This document shows positions 30,501 through 40,989 of a stretch of 64,000 nt of DNA, one piece after another. The first letter of the stretch is position 1. Every line of letters begins with the position of its first letter. Origin of the DNA: Pseudomonas purpurea (GTDB taxonomy: Bacteria > Pseudomonadota > Gammaproteobacteria > Pseudomonadales > Pseudomonadaceae); NCBI RefSeq assembly GCF_039908635.1, contig NZ_CP150918.1:4604001-4668000 (forward strand), given 5' to 3'. Both the position numbers and the translations under genes were made by a program. Below the pieces are notes generated by a model, which saw only the letters and a program-made list of their open reading frames with translations, was not told the DNA's origin and made no database searches.

Positions 30501-30597
30501 CTGGCAGATCAGCGGTAGGCGCTTTCAAACCACAGAGGGCTTGAGTTCAGCGCTGCACAGAATGGGCATGACCCCCGTCCGGCTACCCGGCGTCTGA
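27538..30597 (+). CDS. Large toxin-like protein with a C-terminal EreA/ChaN/Tiki-type domain
   Basis: The 1019-residue protein begins at ATG 27538, with AAGGAG six bases upstream; the open frame further upstream overlaps treR and is not used. Residues 1-330 resemble the N-terminal region of Pseudomonas dermonecrotic-toxin-like proteins (DUF6543). About residues 402-460 form hydrophobic helices (ALAWPAALVVIGAGIANVG, then AVTGAILGSVEVLFNLPFL), as expected for a membrane-insertion segment. From about residue 705 comes a domain with SLVIGESHAS (Glu713, His715), TLYMEHLL, VQAIDCL and VALVGNSHANTY (His855), the motif pattern of the EreA/ChaN/Tiki superfamily that includes the C2 domain of Pasteurella multocida toxin. 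A beta-rich tail of about 100 residues follows. No signal peptide and no immunity gene are seen. Target and secretion route unknown; toxin role is inferred from architecture. Confidence 0.75.
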   Translation: MDDTQDIHLPNAADALALKALIPDLVADCPDMYAMAYQVAKDILVQHQITDIEPDKVYWHRFRAAQSSSKTFTGWQHVFEKPRESMTFPQLVMQRFSVHDQDNADLLDTDSGFYRVGAQGENYDETNEVRLHARDALKAFWDINFSDRYKTAIATFWEKHSANFRALAKCTFIAKAIEDYEKGYLTREHFSLVLRAATANVSRPLTRQMLLDEAPSGSGLSIRTFCIDQYVSTDIFSITDDRDLNILYVPGEPRGFHCFNKVEELHEWLVNEVKDDEGRERMLMHFKQEERDIIQDKPTSLGHKLTNFTGIGLIIHAFEETETENIGLTHAYDILPGDYAVADHHLLHYRGEKVVGDAFTHLSRSTHERMLSDGNFLLHSNGEIRKQLWIGYLNAFSHTFGPMAALAWPAALVVIGAGIANVGLHIDQAINGQTPAERKAAVTGAILGSVEVLFNLPFLRGAGELAEALEAEEVLTPEEALNAEVATGTVPPPAIEAIAPGPTDADILAPFETNEILDGYAPVSNEGTLRGIYQPETGGNYIAINDSFFQVRYSNDLKRWAIIDPVNPYSFYRNIPVRLNEASEWVPVTRPGLAGGGKFADLFARAEPPLPDFDAPATAYDVPQDIKPALEQAAKGMASKGDLKDGFINPNNPDDELEAFKRLRRALHTDAQTFYSQLQLPPRPAIPSFIPNAKLKDIIKTIFKRSQSLVIGESHASVGSKQFLVENMSVLRTQKVKTLYMEHLLTDFHQADLDVFNRTGVMSENLESYLKDLDAGFSTDPSEQFTFEQVVRTAQKNHIRVQAIDCLASYRSAGIQGANINFRQKMMNFFARQVISADQTARGTHLWVALVGNSHANTYAGVAGVSELEGSIGLRIESVGPDELGGIKVDPGVVDEPRPGQAAGFAKNDLLLQIPTPNSVILAQRLEDGLPRPGMYTLSTSTGEPFLVHRSRTLTNRVITSNGIITRGKLVRTHIKHDADGYYVERDAWQISGRRFQTTEGLSSALHRMGMTPVRLPGV

Positions 30598-30602
30598 AAC
30601 GC

Positions 30603-30630
30603 AAAAAGGCCGTGTGAACACGGCCTTTTC
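30603..30630. terminator. Bidirectional terminator between the toxin-like gene and guaA
   Basis: AAAAGGCCGTGT (30604-30615) pairs with ACACGGCCTTTT (30618-30629) around a two-base GA loop, with T and A tracts on the two sides. Genes converge here. Confidence 0.85.
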
Positions 30631-30667
30631 AGTTACCTGCGATCAAGCCATCCAGGCCTGCGCGGGA

Positions 30668-32245
30668 TCACTCCCACTCAATGGTCGCTGGCGGCTTGCT
30701 CGACACGTCGTAGGTGACGCGGGAGATGCCTTCGATTTCATTGATGATGCGGCCGGAAACGGTTTCCAGCAGTTCGTAAGGCAGGTGCGCCCAACGTGCG
30801 GTCATGAAGTCGATGGTTTCTACCGCACGCAGGGCAACTACCCAGGCGTAACGACGGCCATCGCCGACCACGCCAACCGATTTCACCGGCTGGAACACCA
30901 CGAATGCCTGGCTGACCTTGTGATACCAGTCGGCTTTGCGCAGTTCTTCGATGAAGATGTGGTCGGCGCGACGCAGCAGGTCGGCGTATTCCTTCTTCAC
31001 TTCACCGAGGATCCGCACGCCCAGGCCCGGGCCCGGGAACGGGTGACGGTAGACCATGTCGTACGGCAGGCCGAGTTCCAGGCCCAGACGACGGACTTCG
31101 TCCTTGAACAGCTCGCGCAGGGGTTCAACCAGCTTGAGGTTCATTTCGTCCGGCAGGCCACCCACGTTGTGGTGCGACTTGATCACGTGGGCCTTGCCGC
31201 TTTTGGCGCCAGCCGACTCGATCACGTCCGGGTAGATGGTGCCCTGGGCCAGGTACTTGATGTTGTCCAGTTTGTTGGACTGGGCATCGAATACGTCGAT
31301 GAACGTGCGGCCGATGATCTTGCGTTTTTTCTCTGGGTCGGACTCGCCGGCCAGGTTGTTCAGGAACTGGTCTTCAGCGTTGGCACGGATCACCTTGACG
31401 CCCATGTTCTCGGCGAACATGGCCATCACTTGCTCGCCTTCGTGCAGACGCAGCAGGCCGTTGTCGACGAAGACGCAGGTCAGTTGGTCGCCAATGGCCT
31501 TGTGCAGCAGCGCGGCAACCACCGAGGAGTCCACACCGCCGGACAGGCCGAGCAGGACGTTGTCGGTGCCGACCTGCGCACGAATGTTGGCGATGGCGTC
31601 TTCAGCGATTTTCGACGGCGTCCACAGGGCTTCACACTCGCAGATGTCGAGGATGAAGCGCGACAGGATGCGACCGCCCTGCTTGGTGTGGGTCACTTCC
31701 GGGTGGAACTGCACGCCGTAGTAGCGGCGCTCGTCGCTGAACATGCCGGCGATCGGGCAGCTCGGGGTGCTGGCCAGGACGTGGAAGTCTTCCGGCATCT
31801 TGGTGACCTTGTCACCGTGGCTCATCCACACGTCGAGGCCGAACAGGCCATCGGCGTCGATGTGGTCTTCGATGCCGTCAAGCAGGCGGCTCTTGCCGAC
31901 TACGTCAACGCGGGCATAACCGAACTCACGCAACTCGGAACCTTCAACCTTGCCGCCCAGTTGCTCGGCCATGGTCTGCATGCCGTAGCAGATACCGAAG
32001 ACCGGTACGCCCAGGTCAAACACCGCTTGCGGGCAGCGCGGGCTATTGGCTTCGTGGACGGACTCGGGGCCACCGGCGAGGATGACGCCTTTTGGAGCGA
32101 ATTCGCGAATCGCTTCTTCATCCATGTCGAACGGGTGCAGTTCGCAATACACGCCGATTTCACGCACGCGGCGGGCGATCAGTTGGGTGTACTGGGAACC
32201 GAAGTCGAGGATCAGGATGCGGTGAGCGTGAATGTCGAGGGCCAT
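30668..32245 (-). CDS. guaA: GMP synthase (glutamine-hydrolysing)
   Basis: GuaA aminates XMP to GMP with ATP and glutamine. The 525-residue protein has the class I amidotransferase nucleophile in [10 protein letters not shown] and a His/Glu pair further on, then the ATP pyrophosphatase loop LSGGVDSSV, and a C-terminal dimerisation domain ending PPATIEWE. It follows guaB by 96 bases on the same strand. Confidence 0.97.
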   Translation of the reverse strand: MALDIHAHRILILDFGSQYTQLIARRVREIGVYCELHPFDMDEEAIREFAPKGVILAGGPESVHEANSPRCPQAVFDLGVPVFGICYGMQTMAEQLGGKVEGSELREFGYARVDVVGKSRLLDGIEDHIDADGLFGLDVWMSHGDKVTKMPEDFHVLASTPSCPIAGMFSDERRYYGVQFHPEVTHTKQGGRILSRFILDICECEALWTPSKIAEDAIANIRAQVGTDNVLLGLSGGVDSSVVAALLHKAIGDQLTCVFVDNGLLRLHEGEQVMAMFAENMGVKVIRANAEDQFLNNLAGESDPEKKRKIIGRTFIDVFDAQSNKLDNIKYLAQGTIYPDVIESAGAKSGKAHVIKSHHNVGGLPDEMNLKLVEPLRELFKDEVRRLGLELGLPYDMVYRHPFPGPGLGVRILGEVKKEYADLLRRADHIFIEELRKADWYHKVSQAFVVFQPVKSVGVVGDGRRYAWVVALRAVETIDFMTARWAHLPYELLETVSGRIINEIEGISRVTYDVSSKPPATIEWE

Positions 32246-32341
32246 GATTCAGTCTCGTCTAAGTAATTCGTAAACAGTCGTAATTCAGAAACAACTCGGG
32301 GCTGAAAACAGCCCCGGTTACTTAACGTTTTTCTCGAAGCA

Positions 32342-33889
<1,548 letters not shown>

Positions 33890-33936
33890 CTATTATTGAT
33901 GCGGTCGATCGACGGGTTTTTTGCTACACAAATCCC

Positions 33937-34037
33937 GTAGGGGCGAGGCTTGCCCGCGAAGGCATCGACTCGGTGTATCTGATGTAGCGCAGCGATGCCT
34001 TCGCGAGCAAGTCGGGCGCCGCACCGCTCGCGCCTAC
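33937..34037. repeat. REPIN of a third sequence type
   Basis: GTAGGGGCGAGGCTTGCCCG and a partly degraded inverted copy (GCGAGCAAGTCGGGCG ... CGCCTAC) bracket GAAGGCATCG/CGATGCCTTC arms. It differs from the two other REPIN types in the window. It lies between guaB and the zinc-ribbon gene. Confidence 0.75.
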
Positions 34038-34039
34038 AG

Positions 34040-34588
34040 TTACAGTTCGACTTTGACCCAACTCACGGGCAGGTCCAGCCATTGGGCGAACTCGTCGATA
34101 AAGCTCTGCTTGAACCCGGCCTCGAGCCAGTTATTGAAGATAAAACCCAGGTTGGAAAAGCCGCATTCCTGCAAAAACAGAAAACCGTTGATGTCGTCTT
34201 CATGCCCGCATTCGGGGCAGGTGAAGTTATCGGTGCGCCCCGGCATCCAGTCTTCCAGGCTTTCAAACAGCGCTTCGCCGATTTCCTTGCGGCACTCGGC
34301 GCAACCGGCTTCTTCGAGAAAGCCCCTGGACGGCGTATAGATGCAGCGTTTTGTGATGATCTCCAGCCCGTTGACCGGCTGACCGAATGGCAGCGCGTCG
34401 GGGTGCAGCACCACCGCCCGCGCACCGGGCGCGATGGCGTGGGCCATGCGATTGCCGGTACGTCCGCAGGTGGTCAGTTCCTCTTCAATGATGTTCTTGC
34501 GCACCAGCCACCGCACAATCGCCCGCGCCCGGGGCTCATGCACCGGCAGAGTAGAGATTTTCGGAACGATGATGCTTTGCGAATTCAT
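34040..34588 (-). CDS. Zinc-ribbon protein of unknown function
   Basis: The 182-residue protein has four cysteines in two pairs, CAEC (Cys96, Cys99) and CPEC (Cys124, Cys127), which should bind zinc. The rest is mixed alpha/beta, with an N-terminal helix-rich part (ARAIVRWLVRKNIIEEEL) and an aromatic C-terminus. No signal peptide. I recall relatives carrying uninformative annotations. It stands alone, with REPIN DNA behind and a TSUP permease gene upstream on the same strand 92 bases away. Confidence 0.7.
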   Translation of the reverse strand: MNSQSIIVPKISTLPVHEPRARAIVRWLVRKNIIEEELTTCGRTGNRMAHAIAPGARAVVLHPDALPFGQPVNGLEIITKRCIYTPSRGFLEEAGCAECRKEIGEALFESLEDWMPGRTDNFTCPECGHEDDINGFLFLQECGFSNLGFIFNNWLEAGFKQSFIDEFAQWLDLPVSWVKVEL

Positions 34589-34680
34589 GGTGCAAGCCTA
34601 CTGCGTCAAAGGGATTTTTCTGCGGCGTGCCAGCGAAGGCGTCAGAACGGCCGGGCAGCTTAATCCCTGACACGCACAGG

Positions 34681-35448
34681 TCAAGTACTCAAATAGCGCC
34701 CTATCAAGGCAATCCCGCTGGCCAGCACCAACCAGGTCACCAAGCGCACAAAGGCCTCGCGCGACAGCCTCATCGTCAGGCGACGACCGACCCACAACCC
34801 CAGCGCCATGGCCGGCAACAAACACACCGCCAGTACCAATAAGGGTAGCTCGCCGTAGACACCCGCGATGACGAACAGGCTCAAGCGCACCACCGTGCTG
34901 CAACTGATCAGCGCACTTTGGGTCGCCCGGGCCGCGTCCTTCGGCAAGCGACTGTTCAGGTAGATCGCATACAAAAAACCACCGCTGCCGAACAGCGCCC
35001 CGAACATGCCTCCCACCGTGCCCATCGGCACCGCCCAACCCGCCGCCAATTGAGCCGGCCGGGCTTTCACCCCCAGGCTGTAAATCGCATAAACGCTGAT
35101 AAACAGCCCCATCAACAACAGCAACAGGTCGGACTTGAGGTTCAACAGAAAGATCACCCCCAACGTACAACCGACCGCCATGCACGGCAGCAGCCGCAGC
35201 AGTTCGGGCCTGGCCACGTCCCGTCGCGAGGGCAGCAGGTTGCCGAACGCCGCGACAAAATCCAGCAACACCAGCAGCGGCACGATCTTCGACAGCGGCA
35301 TGAACAGAATCAGAATGGGCCCCGCCACCAGCGCCGTGCCAAAACCGGCGATGCCGAACACGACGTAAGCCAGAACAATCCCCACGCCGATCACCAGCCA
35401 GTCCACAGTGCCAAACGGCCATTGCTGCAACAGTGCGACAACACTCAT
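34681..35448 (-). CDS. TSUP (TauE/SafE) family membrane permease
   Basis: The 255-residue protein has about eight membrane helices and the TSUP repeats with paired glycines (FGIAGFGTALVAGPIL and GTVGGMFGALFGSGGFLYAIYL). Family members export or import sulfonates, sulfite or other organic anions. It is divergent from a LysR gene 100 bases away, which is likely its regulator. Substrate not inferable. Confidence 0.85.
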   Translation of the reverse strand: MSVVALLQQWPFGTVDWLVIGVGIVLAYVVFGIAGFGTALVAGPILILFMPLSKIVPLLVLLDFVAAFGNLLPSRRDVARPELLRLLPCMAVGCTLGVIFLLNLKSDLLLLLMGLFISVYAIYSLGVKARPAQLAAGWAVPMGTVGGMFGALFGSGGFLYAIYLNSRLPKDAARATQSALISCSTVVRLSLFVIAGVYGELPLLVLAVCLLPAMALGLWVGRRLTMRLSREAFVRLVTWLVLASGIALIGRYLST

Positions 35449-35548
35449 CGGTCAACTTCCTGAATTCATGTGAGATGACTTTAGCCAGCCGCGAGCCTTG
35501 CGACTAATATCATCAAAGTCGCTCACTCATCTCGAAAAGGCATGACTC

Positions 35549-36496
35549 GTGATCTCAACCCGCCAACTGCGCTACTTCGTCGAAATCGCCGAAACCGGCA
35601 GTTTCAGCGCTGCCGCCGAACGACTGTTCGTTGCCCAGTCGGCCTTGAGCCGACAGATCAAGGACATGGAAAGCCAACTCAATACCCCGCTGTTCGAGCG
35701 CACCGCTCGCCAGCCAAAGCTGACCGCCGCCGGCGAAGCCTTTTACCCTCGGGCCAGAAACCTGCTGAACGAACTGACCAAGGCCAGCGAAATGGCGACC
35801 CTGGTGGGCAATGGTCAATTGGGCACCTTGCGCTTGAGCCATTCCAGCACCGTCCCCATGAGCGGCCGGCTGCTCAGCGCCATCAGTCGCTACCTCGATC
35901 ACTGCCCCGGCGTCTCGATGGACATCGCCAAGCGCTCATCCGAAGCACAACTTGAAGCGCTGGCCGAAGGACGTGTGGATGTCGGGCTGCTGCGCTTGCC
36001 AGTGCTGCGCCAGCGCGAAGGGGTGCAAATTGTGCCTCTGTATAGCGAGCGATTGTTGCTGGCCGTTCCGCCGAAGCATCGACTGGCTGTGGATAAGCCC
36101 ACTCAAGGCATCGATCTGGCGCAATTAAAGGATGAAGCGTTTATCTCCATTCCTCACCCGCAACGCGGTGGGTTGAGTTATCTGTCCGCCGAGCTGTGCA
36201 TGCGCCAAGGTTTCTTCCCCAAGGCTGCTCGCGTGGTGTCGCGCAAGACCACACAGCTGCAATTGATCCAGGCAGGCTTCGGCATCGCCCTGCTGCCGGA
36301 ATCGATGCAGGACATCGCACCGCCCGACATCCACTTCCTGCCCCTGACGGGCACCGATTGCCACAGCACCGTGGCCCTCGCCTATCCGCAAAATCCCACG
36401 GCGCTGGTCCAGCAATTCATCAATACCTTCACAGGTCCCTGTGGGAGCGAGCCTGCTCGCGAAGGCGGTTCACGATTCAACATCAATGCCGACTGA
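35549..36496 (+). CDS. LysR-type transcriptional regulator ending in a REPIN
   Basis: The 315-residue protein has the LysR winged helix (RYFVEIAETGSFSAAAERL, residues 9-27, then SALSRQIKDMESQL) and a two-lobed ligand domain from about residue 90. It starts at GTG 35549, with AAAGG nine bases upstream. Divergence from the TSUP gene suggests it controls that permease. The last 18 or so codons, from CysGlySerGluPro onward, are read from the left arm and loop of a REPIN; the stop at 36494 lies inside it. So the original C-terminus was probably replaced or extended by the element. Confidence 0.88.
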   Translation: MISTRQLRYFVEIAETGSFSAAAERLFVAQSALSRQIKDMESQLNTPLFERTARQPKLTAAGEAFYPRARNLLNELTKASEMATLVGNGQLGTLRLSHSSTVPMSGRLLSAISRYLDHCPGVSMDIAKRSSEAQLEALAEGRVDVGLLRLPVLRQREGVQIVPLYSERLLLAVPPKHRLAVDKPTQGIDLAQLKDEAFISIPHPQRGGLSYLSAELCMRQGFFPKAARVVSRKTTQLQLIQAGFGIALLPESMQDIAPPDIHFLPLTGTDCHSTVALAYPQNPTALVQQFINTFTGPCGSEPAREGGSRFNINAD

Positions 36497-36529
36497 CACA
36501 CCGTTTTCGCGAGCTGGCTCGCTCCCACA
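36440..36529. repeat. REPIN overlapping the LysR 3' end
   Basis: TGTGGGAGCGAGCCTGCTCG and inverted CGAGCTGGCTCGCTCCCACA face each other over about 50 bases. The LysR stop codon (36494-36496) lies between the arms. Confidence 0.9.
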
Positions 36530-36584
36530 AGGATTTTCCTGGACGCATGGAGATTGATCACCGAATGCCTTTAAACTGCGCCCC

Positions 36585-37964
36585 ATGATTAAAGATCCCT
36601 TTGCAAGACTCGGCCTGGACCGCGAAGTCCTCACGGTCAGCCAGCTCAACGGCCGCGCGCGGGTGTTGCTCGAAGACGTGTTCAGCAACATCTGGGTCGA
36701 AGGCGAAATCTCCAACCTCGCCCGACCGGCGTCCGGCCATGTGTATTTCACCCTCAAGGACAGCGGCGCCCAGGTGCGTTGCGCCCTGTTCCGCCAGAAC
36801 GCGGCGCGGGTCCGTCAGGCGCTGAAAGACGGTCTGGCCGTCAAGGTGCGCGGCAAGGTCTCGCTGTTCGAAGGCCGTGGCGATTACCAACTGATTCTCG
36901 ACACTGTGGAGCCGGCCGGTGACGGCGCACTGCGCCTGGCCTTCGATGCCCTGAAAGAAAAACTCAGTGCCGAAGGACTGTTCAGCGCCGAGCGCAAAGT
37001 GCCGCTGCCGGCTCACCCGCAACGCATCGGCATCATCAGCTCGCCGACCGGCGCGGTGATCCGCGACATCATCAGCGTGTTCCGCCGCCGCGCCCCGCAA
37101 GTGGAACTGACCCTGATCCCCACCGCCGTGCAGGGCCGCGAGGCTACCGCGCAGATTGTCCGCGCCCTGAAGCTGGCCGATGCGCGCGGTTTTGACGCGC
37201 TGATCCTGGCCCGTGGCGGCGGTTCGCTGGAAGACCTCTGGTGCTTCAACGAGGAAGCCGTGGCCCGCGCCGTGGACGCCTGCGTCACGCCAATCGTCAG
37301 CGCCGTCGGTCACGAAACCGATGTCTCGATCAGTGACTTCGTCGCCGACGTCCGGGCCCCGACGCCCTCCGCCGCCGCCGAACTGCTGGCCCCGGATTCC
37401 AGCGACCTGGTGCGCCGGGTCGAAAGCCTGCATCGGCGTTTGGTCATGCGCATTCGCGACCGCTTGATGCGCGACCGTCTGCGCCTGGAAGGCCTGTCAC
37501 GCCGCTTGCGCCATCCCGGCGAACGCCTGCGCCAACAAGCGCAACGTCTCGACGACCTGGACATGCGCATGCGCCGGGCATTCGAACGCAGCCTGGCGGT
37601 ACGCCGCGAGCGCTTGATTCGCCTGGAGACCCGACTTGCCGGGCAACATCCAGGGCGCCAACTGGCGATGCTCCGTCAGCGTCTCGACGGCCTCGCCGAA
37701 CGCCTGCCGCGTGCTATGCGCGAAGGCCTGAAGGCCCGGCGCCTGCAACTGCAAAGCCAGATGCAAACCCTGCACGTGGTCAGCCCACTGGCGACCCTGG
37801 GCCGGGGCTACAGCATTTTGCTGGACGAACGCGGCAACGCGATCCGCAGCGCCGAACAAACTCACAATGGCCAACGCCTGAAAGCCAAACTCGGCGACGG
37901 CGAATTGCAGGTGCGGGTCGAAGACAATCATCTGACGCCTGTCACCCTCTCTTTACTGGATTGA
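36585..37964 (+). CDS. xseA: Exodeoxyribonuclease VII large subunit
   Basis: XseA is the catalytic subunit of ExoVII, which digests single-stranded DNA from both ends. The 459-residue protein has an N-terminal OB fold (VEGEISNLARPASGHVYFTLKD, about 37-58), the nuclease core with GAVIRDIISV and ARGGGSLEDLW, and a C-terminal coiled coil rich in Arg and Leu (about 285-400). Ends in a typical short tail. The M23 peptidase gene starts three bases later. Confidence 0.95.
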   Translation: MIKDPFARLGLDREVLTVSQLNGRARVLLEDVFSNIWVEGEISNLARPASGHVYFTLKDSGAQVRCALFRQNAARVRQALKDGLAVKVRGKVSLFEGRGDYQLILDTVEPAGDGALRLAFDALKEKLSAEGLFSAERKVPLPAHPQRIGIISSPTGAVIRDIISVFRRRAPQVELTLIPTAVQGREATAQIVRALKLADARGFDALILARGGGSLEDLWCFNEEAVARAVDACVTPIVSAVGHETDVSISDFVADVRAPTPSAAAELLAPDSSDLVRRVESLHRRLVMRIRDRLMRDRLRLEGLSRRLRHPGERLRQQAQRLDDLDMRMRRAFERSLAVRRERLIRLETRLAGQHPGRQLAMLRQRLDGLAERLPRAMREGLKARRLQLQSQMQTLHVVSPLATLGRGYSILLDERGNAIRSAEQTHNGQRLKAKLGDGELQVRVEDNHLTPVTLSLLD

Positions 37965-37967
37965 TCC

Positions 37968-38789
37968 ATGCCGCGTTTTCTTAGCTCCCTGCTGTTGCTT
38001 TGCCTGACCTTCAACGCCCATGCCGACAGCTACATCACCCGCCTGCTGAACAAACCGGTGCCGGGGGGCGTGGCGGTGGTGAACCTGGGCGCTTCGGCCC
38101 AGTCGCCCAAGGCCAGCTATCAAGGCAAACCGGTGTTGGTGGTCAAGGAACAAAACGACTGGCTGGCGATTGTCGGCGTGCCACTGGCCGTCAAACCCGG
38201 CAGCCAGCAATTGAACAGCGGCGGCCGCAATCTGAACTTCGTGGTCGGCAACAAGAAGTACCCCGAACAGCACATCACCTTGAAGAACCCGCGTCAGGTC
38301 AATCCGAACCCGGCCGACCTCAAACGCATCGACGGTGAGCTGGCCGAGCAGATCCGTGCCTACCGCACGTTCAGCCCGAACACCCCGAGCAACCTATTGC
38401 TGGACAAGCCGGTCAATGGCCCGCTGTCGAGCAAGTTCGGTGTGCGCCGGTTCTTCAACGGCGAAGAGCGCAACCCCCACGCGGGCCTGGACTTCGCGGT
38501 GCCCGCGGGCACGCCGATCAAAACCCCGGCAGCCGGCAAGGTGATCCTGATCGGCAACTACTTTTTCAATGGCAATACCGTGTTCGTCGACCACGGCCAG
38601 GGCTTCATCAGCATGTTCTGCCATATGTCGAAAATCGACGTGAAGGTCGGGCAGCAACTGGCTCGCGGCGGCGTGGTCGGCAAGGTCGGTTCCACCGGTC
38701 GCGCTACCGGACCGCACATGCACTGGAACGTCAGCCTGAACGATGCACGGGTGGACCCGGCGATTTTCATTGGCGCATTCCAACCTTGA
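37968..38789 (+). CDS. Exported M23-family peptidase
   Basis: The 273-residue protein has a signal peptide (residues 1-19, cleavage near NAHADS), an N-terminal beta domain and a C-terminal LytM/M23 zinc peptidase domain. Zinc and catalytic residues are visible: HAGLD (His171, Asp175), His219 and HMHW (His250, His252). All are present, so an active peptidoglycan endopeptidase in the periplasm is likely. It starts three bases after xseA, so the two are co-transcribed, an arrangement I recall from other pseudomonads. Confidence 0.9.
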   Translation: MPRFLSSLLLLCLTFNAHADSYITRLLNKPVPGGVAVVNLGASAQSPKASYQGKPVLVVKEQNDWLAIVGVPLAVKPGSQQLNSGGRNLNFVVGNKKYPEQHITLKNPRQVNPNPADLKRIDGELAEQIRAYRTFSPNTPSNLLLDKPVNGPLSSKFGVRRFFNGEERNPHAGLDFAVPAGTPIKTPAAGKVILIGNYFFNGNTVFVDHGQGFISMFCHMSKIDVKVGQQLARGGVVGKVGSTGRATGPHMHWNVSLNDARVDPAIFIGAFQP

Positions 38790-38808
38790 ATATTCGCTGG
38801 GGCTAATG

Positions 38809-38882
38809 GCCTCATCGCGAGCAAGCTCGCTCCCACAAAGACCGCACAAAACCAGTGGGAGCGAGCTTGCTCGCGATGGCGA
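38809..38882. repeat. REP pair, tail-to-tail
   Basis: CGCGAGCAAGCTCGCTCCCAC (38815-38835) is followed after about 20 bases by GTGGGAGCGAGCTTGCTCGC. The order of the arms is reversed relative to the other REPINs, so the loop is short. Confidence 0.85.
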
Positions 38883-39056
38883 TTCCAGCATCGCCCACAA
38901 TTTCAAGATTGCCGACCTTCAAACATCGACGCAATCAAAGACGCAAGATCTCAAATTCAGCGCCATAAAATCGCGCAATATCCTGCCAAAGAAGAACTTA
39001 TCTCAAAGTTTTTCGACTGCTTGCCATCTTTCACCCTCGCGGTTAGGGTTGAAGGC

Positions 39057-39134
39057 ATGAAAACCTCTCACACCCTCATTCAGCTTCGCCAGCACCGCAG
39101 CCTGTGCCTCGTCAGCGCACGACTGCCAGGCTGA
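39057..39134 (+). CDS. Putative leuA leader peptide
   Basis: A 25-codon frame begins at ATG 39057 with AGGG (39045-39048) eight bases upstream and ends at TGA 39132-39134, 90 bases before leuA. It reads M-K-T-S-H-T-L-I-Q-L-R-Q-H and continues with L-C-L-V; five of 25 residues are Leu. Its 3' half forms a long stem: 39093-39104 pairs with 39127-39133 and 39139-39143, including the stop codon. This is what a translation-coupled attenuator would look like. GTGCCTCGTC occurs twice (39104-39113 and 39141-39150), allowing alternative pairings. It lies in the 435-base gap that also holds a REP pair. Confidence 0.5.
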   Translation: MKTSHTLIQLRQHRSLCLVSARLPG

Positions 39135-39186
39135 ATCGCGGTGCCTCGTCTCCTGTTTTACCCCACACAGTTTTGATCCACCGGCA

Positions 39187-39205
39187 GGCCGCCTCTTTTC
39201 GGCCC
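39187..39205 (+). promoter_or_regulatory. Small hairpin just before leuA
   Basis: GGCCG and CGGCC close an eight-base loop (CCTCTTTT) in the last 40 bases before the leuA ATG. It could be part of the attenuation mechanism together with the leader-peptide stem. It has no T tract after it. Confidence 0.3.
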
Positions 39206-39224
39206 ACACAATAAGGATTACCCG

Positions 39225-40904
39225 ATGAGCATGCTCAAAGACCCGTCTTCGAAATACCGCGCGTTCCCGACCATCGATATTCCGGACCGCACCTGGCCGT
39301 CGAAGACCATCACCGCCGCGCCGATCTGGTGCAGTTCCGACCTGCGCGACGGCAACCAGTCGCTGATCGAGCCAATGGACGCGGTGAAAAAGCTGCGCTT
39401 CTGGAAAACCCTGGTGTCCGTCGGCGTCAAGGAAATCGAAGCGTCGTTCCCGGCCGCATCGCAAACCGACTTCGACTTCGTGCGCACCCTGATCGAAGAC
39501 GGCCACATCCCGGACGACACCACCATTCAAGTGTTGACCCAGGGCCGTGAAGACCTGATCGAGCGCACCTTCGAATCCCTTCGCGGGGCGAAAAAAGCCA
39601 TCGTTCACCTGTACAACGCGACCTCCCCGTCCTTCCGCCGCATTGTCTTCAACCAGGACAAGGAGGGAGTCAAGGCCATTGCGGTGAATGCCGCCAAGCT
39701 GTTCGTCAAATACGCCTCCCAGCAGCCTGAAACCGAGTGGAGCTTCGAATACTCGCCTGAGACCTTCAGCGCCACTGAGCTTGAGTTCGCCAAGGAAGTC
39801 TGCGACGCGGTGATCGAGGTCTGGAACCCGACGCCTGAGCACAAGGTGATCCTCAACCTGCCGGCCACCGTCGAATGCGCCACACCGAACATCTATGCCG
39901 ACCAGATCGAGTGGTTCGGTCGTCACATCAACCGTCGTGACAGCGTGATCATCAGCCTGCACACCCACAACGACCGTGGCACCGGCGTTGCCGCCACCGA
40001 GTTGGGCCTGATGGCCGGTGCCGACCGCGTCGAAGGCTGCCTGTTCGGCAACGGCGAGCGTACCGGTAACGTCGACCTCGTCACCGTGGCCCTGAACCTC
40101 TACACCCAGGGCATCAACCCTGAGCTGGATTTCTCCGACATCGACGGCGTGCGCAAGGTCGTCGAAGAGTGCAACCAGATTCCGGTGCACCCACGTCACC
40201 CGTACGTCGGCGATCTGGTCCATACCGCATTCTCCGGCTCCCACCAGGACGCCATCCGCAAGGGCTTCGCCCAGCAGAAACCGGACGAACTGTGGGAAGT
40301 GCCTTACTTGCCGATCGACCCGGCCGACATCGGCCGCAGCTACGAGGCCGTCATTCGCGTCAACAGCCAGTCGGGCAAGGGCGGCATCGCGTACCTGCTG
40401 GAACAGGAATACGGCATCAACTTGCCGCGCCGCATGCAGATCGAATTCAGCCAGGTCGTGCAGCGTGAAACCGACCGCCTGGGTCTTGAGATGACCGCAC
40501 AGCAGATCCACGGCCTGCTCCACAGCGAGTACTTGCAGGCCAACACGCCGTACGCGCTGGTCAGCCATCGTCTTCAAGAAGAAAACGGTCACAGCGCCGT
40601 GGAAGTGGAAGTCTCCGGCAAGGGCCAGGGCGAAACCAACCTGCACTGGCGCGGCAAGGGCAACGGTGCACTGGAAGCACTGGTGGCCGGGCTGCCTATC
40701 CCGGTGGAAATCATGGACTACAACGAACACGCCATCGGCGCGGGCACCAATGCCAAGGCGGCGGCCTACATTGAACTGCGCGTGAACGGCGAACGTGCGG
40801 TGCATGGCGTGGGCATCGATGAAAACATCACCACCGCCAGCTTCAAGGCCCTGTTCAGTGCGCTGAACCGCTCCCTGAGCCAACCGGAAGCGAAAGCGGC
40901 GTAA
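39225..40904 (+). CDS. leuA: 2-isopropylmalate synthase
   Basis: LeuA condenses 2-oxoisovalerate with acetyl-CoA, the first committed step of leucine synthesis. The 559-residue protein (the longer, LeuA2-type) has the HMGL-like barrel with [10 protein letters not shown] (about 40-49) and [17 protein letters not shown] containing metal-binding histidines, and a C-terminal regulatory domain where leucine binds. AAGGA precedes the ATG. Probably controlled by the leader peptide upstream. A strong terminator follows. Confidence 0.95.
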   Translation: MSMLKDPSSKYRAFPTIDIPDRTWPSKTITAAPIWCSSDLRDGNQSLIEPMDAVKKLRFWKTLVSVGVKEIEASFPAASQTDFDFVRTLIEDGHIPDDTTIQVLTQGREDLIERTFESLRGAKKAIVHLYNATSPSFRRIVFNQDKEGVKAIAVNAAKLFVKYASQQPETEWSFEYSPETFSATELEFAKEVCDAVIEVWNPTPEHKVILNLPATVECATPNIYADQIEWFGRHINRRDSVIISLHTHNDRGTGVAATELGLMAGADRVEGCLFGNGERTGNVDLVTVALNLYTQGINPELDFSDIDGVRKVVEECNQIPVHPRHPYVGDLVHTAFSGSHQDAIRKGFAQQKPDELWEVPYLPIDPADIGRSYEAVIRVNSQSGKGGIAYLLEQEYGINLPRRMQIEFSQVVQRETDRLGLEMTAQQIHGLLHSEYLQANTPYALVSHRLQEENGHSAVEVEVSGKGQGETNLHWRGKGNGALEALVAGLPIPVEIMDYNEHAIGAGTNAKAAAYIELRVNGERAVHGVGIDENITTASFKALFSALNRSLSQPEAKAA

Positions 40905-40924
40905 ACACCGTCACTGAAATGCAG

Positions 40925-40957
40925 AAGGCCCCAAGGTGCGAACCTTGGGGCCTTTTT
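40925..40957 (+). terminator. Rho-independent terminator of leuA
   Basis: AAGGCCCCAAGGT pairs with ACCTTGGGGCCTT around GCGA, followed by T5. It lies 21 bases after the stop. Confidence 0.9.
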
Positions 40958-40989
40958 GTTTGCCTGCTGTTTATGCGTGGCAGCCAGTC

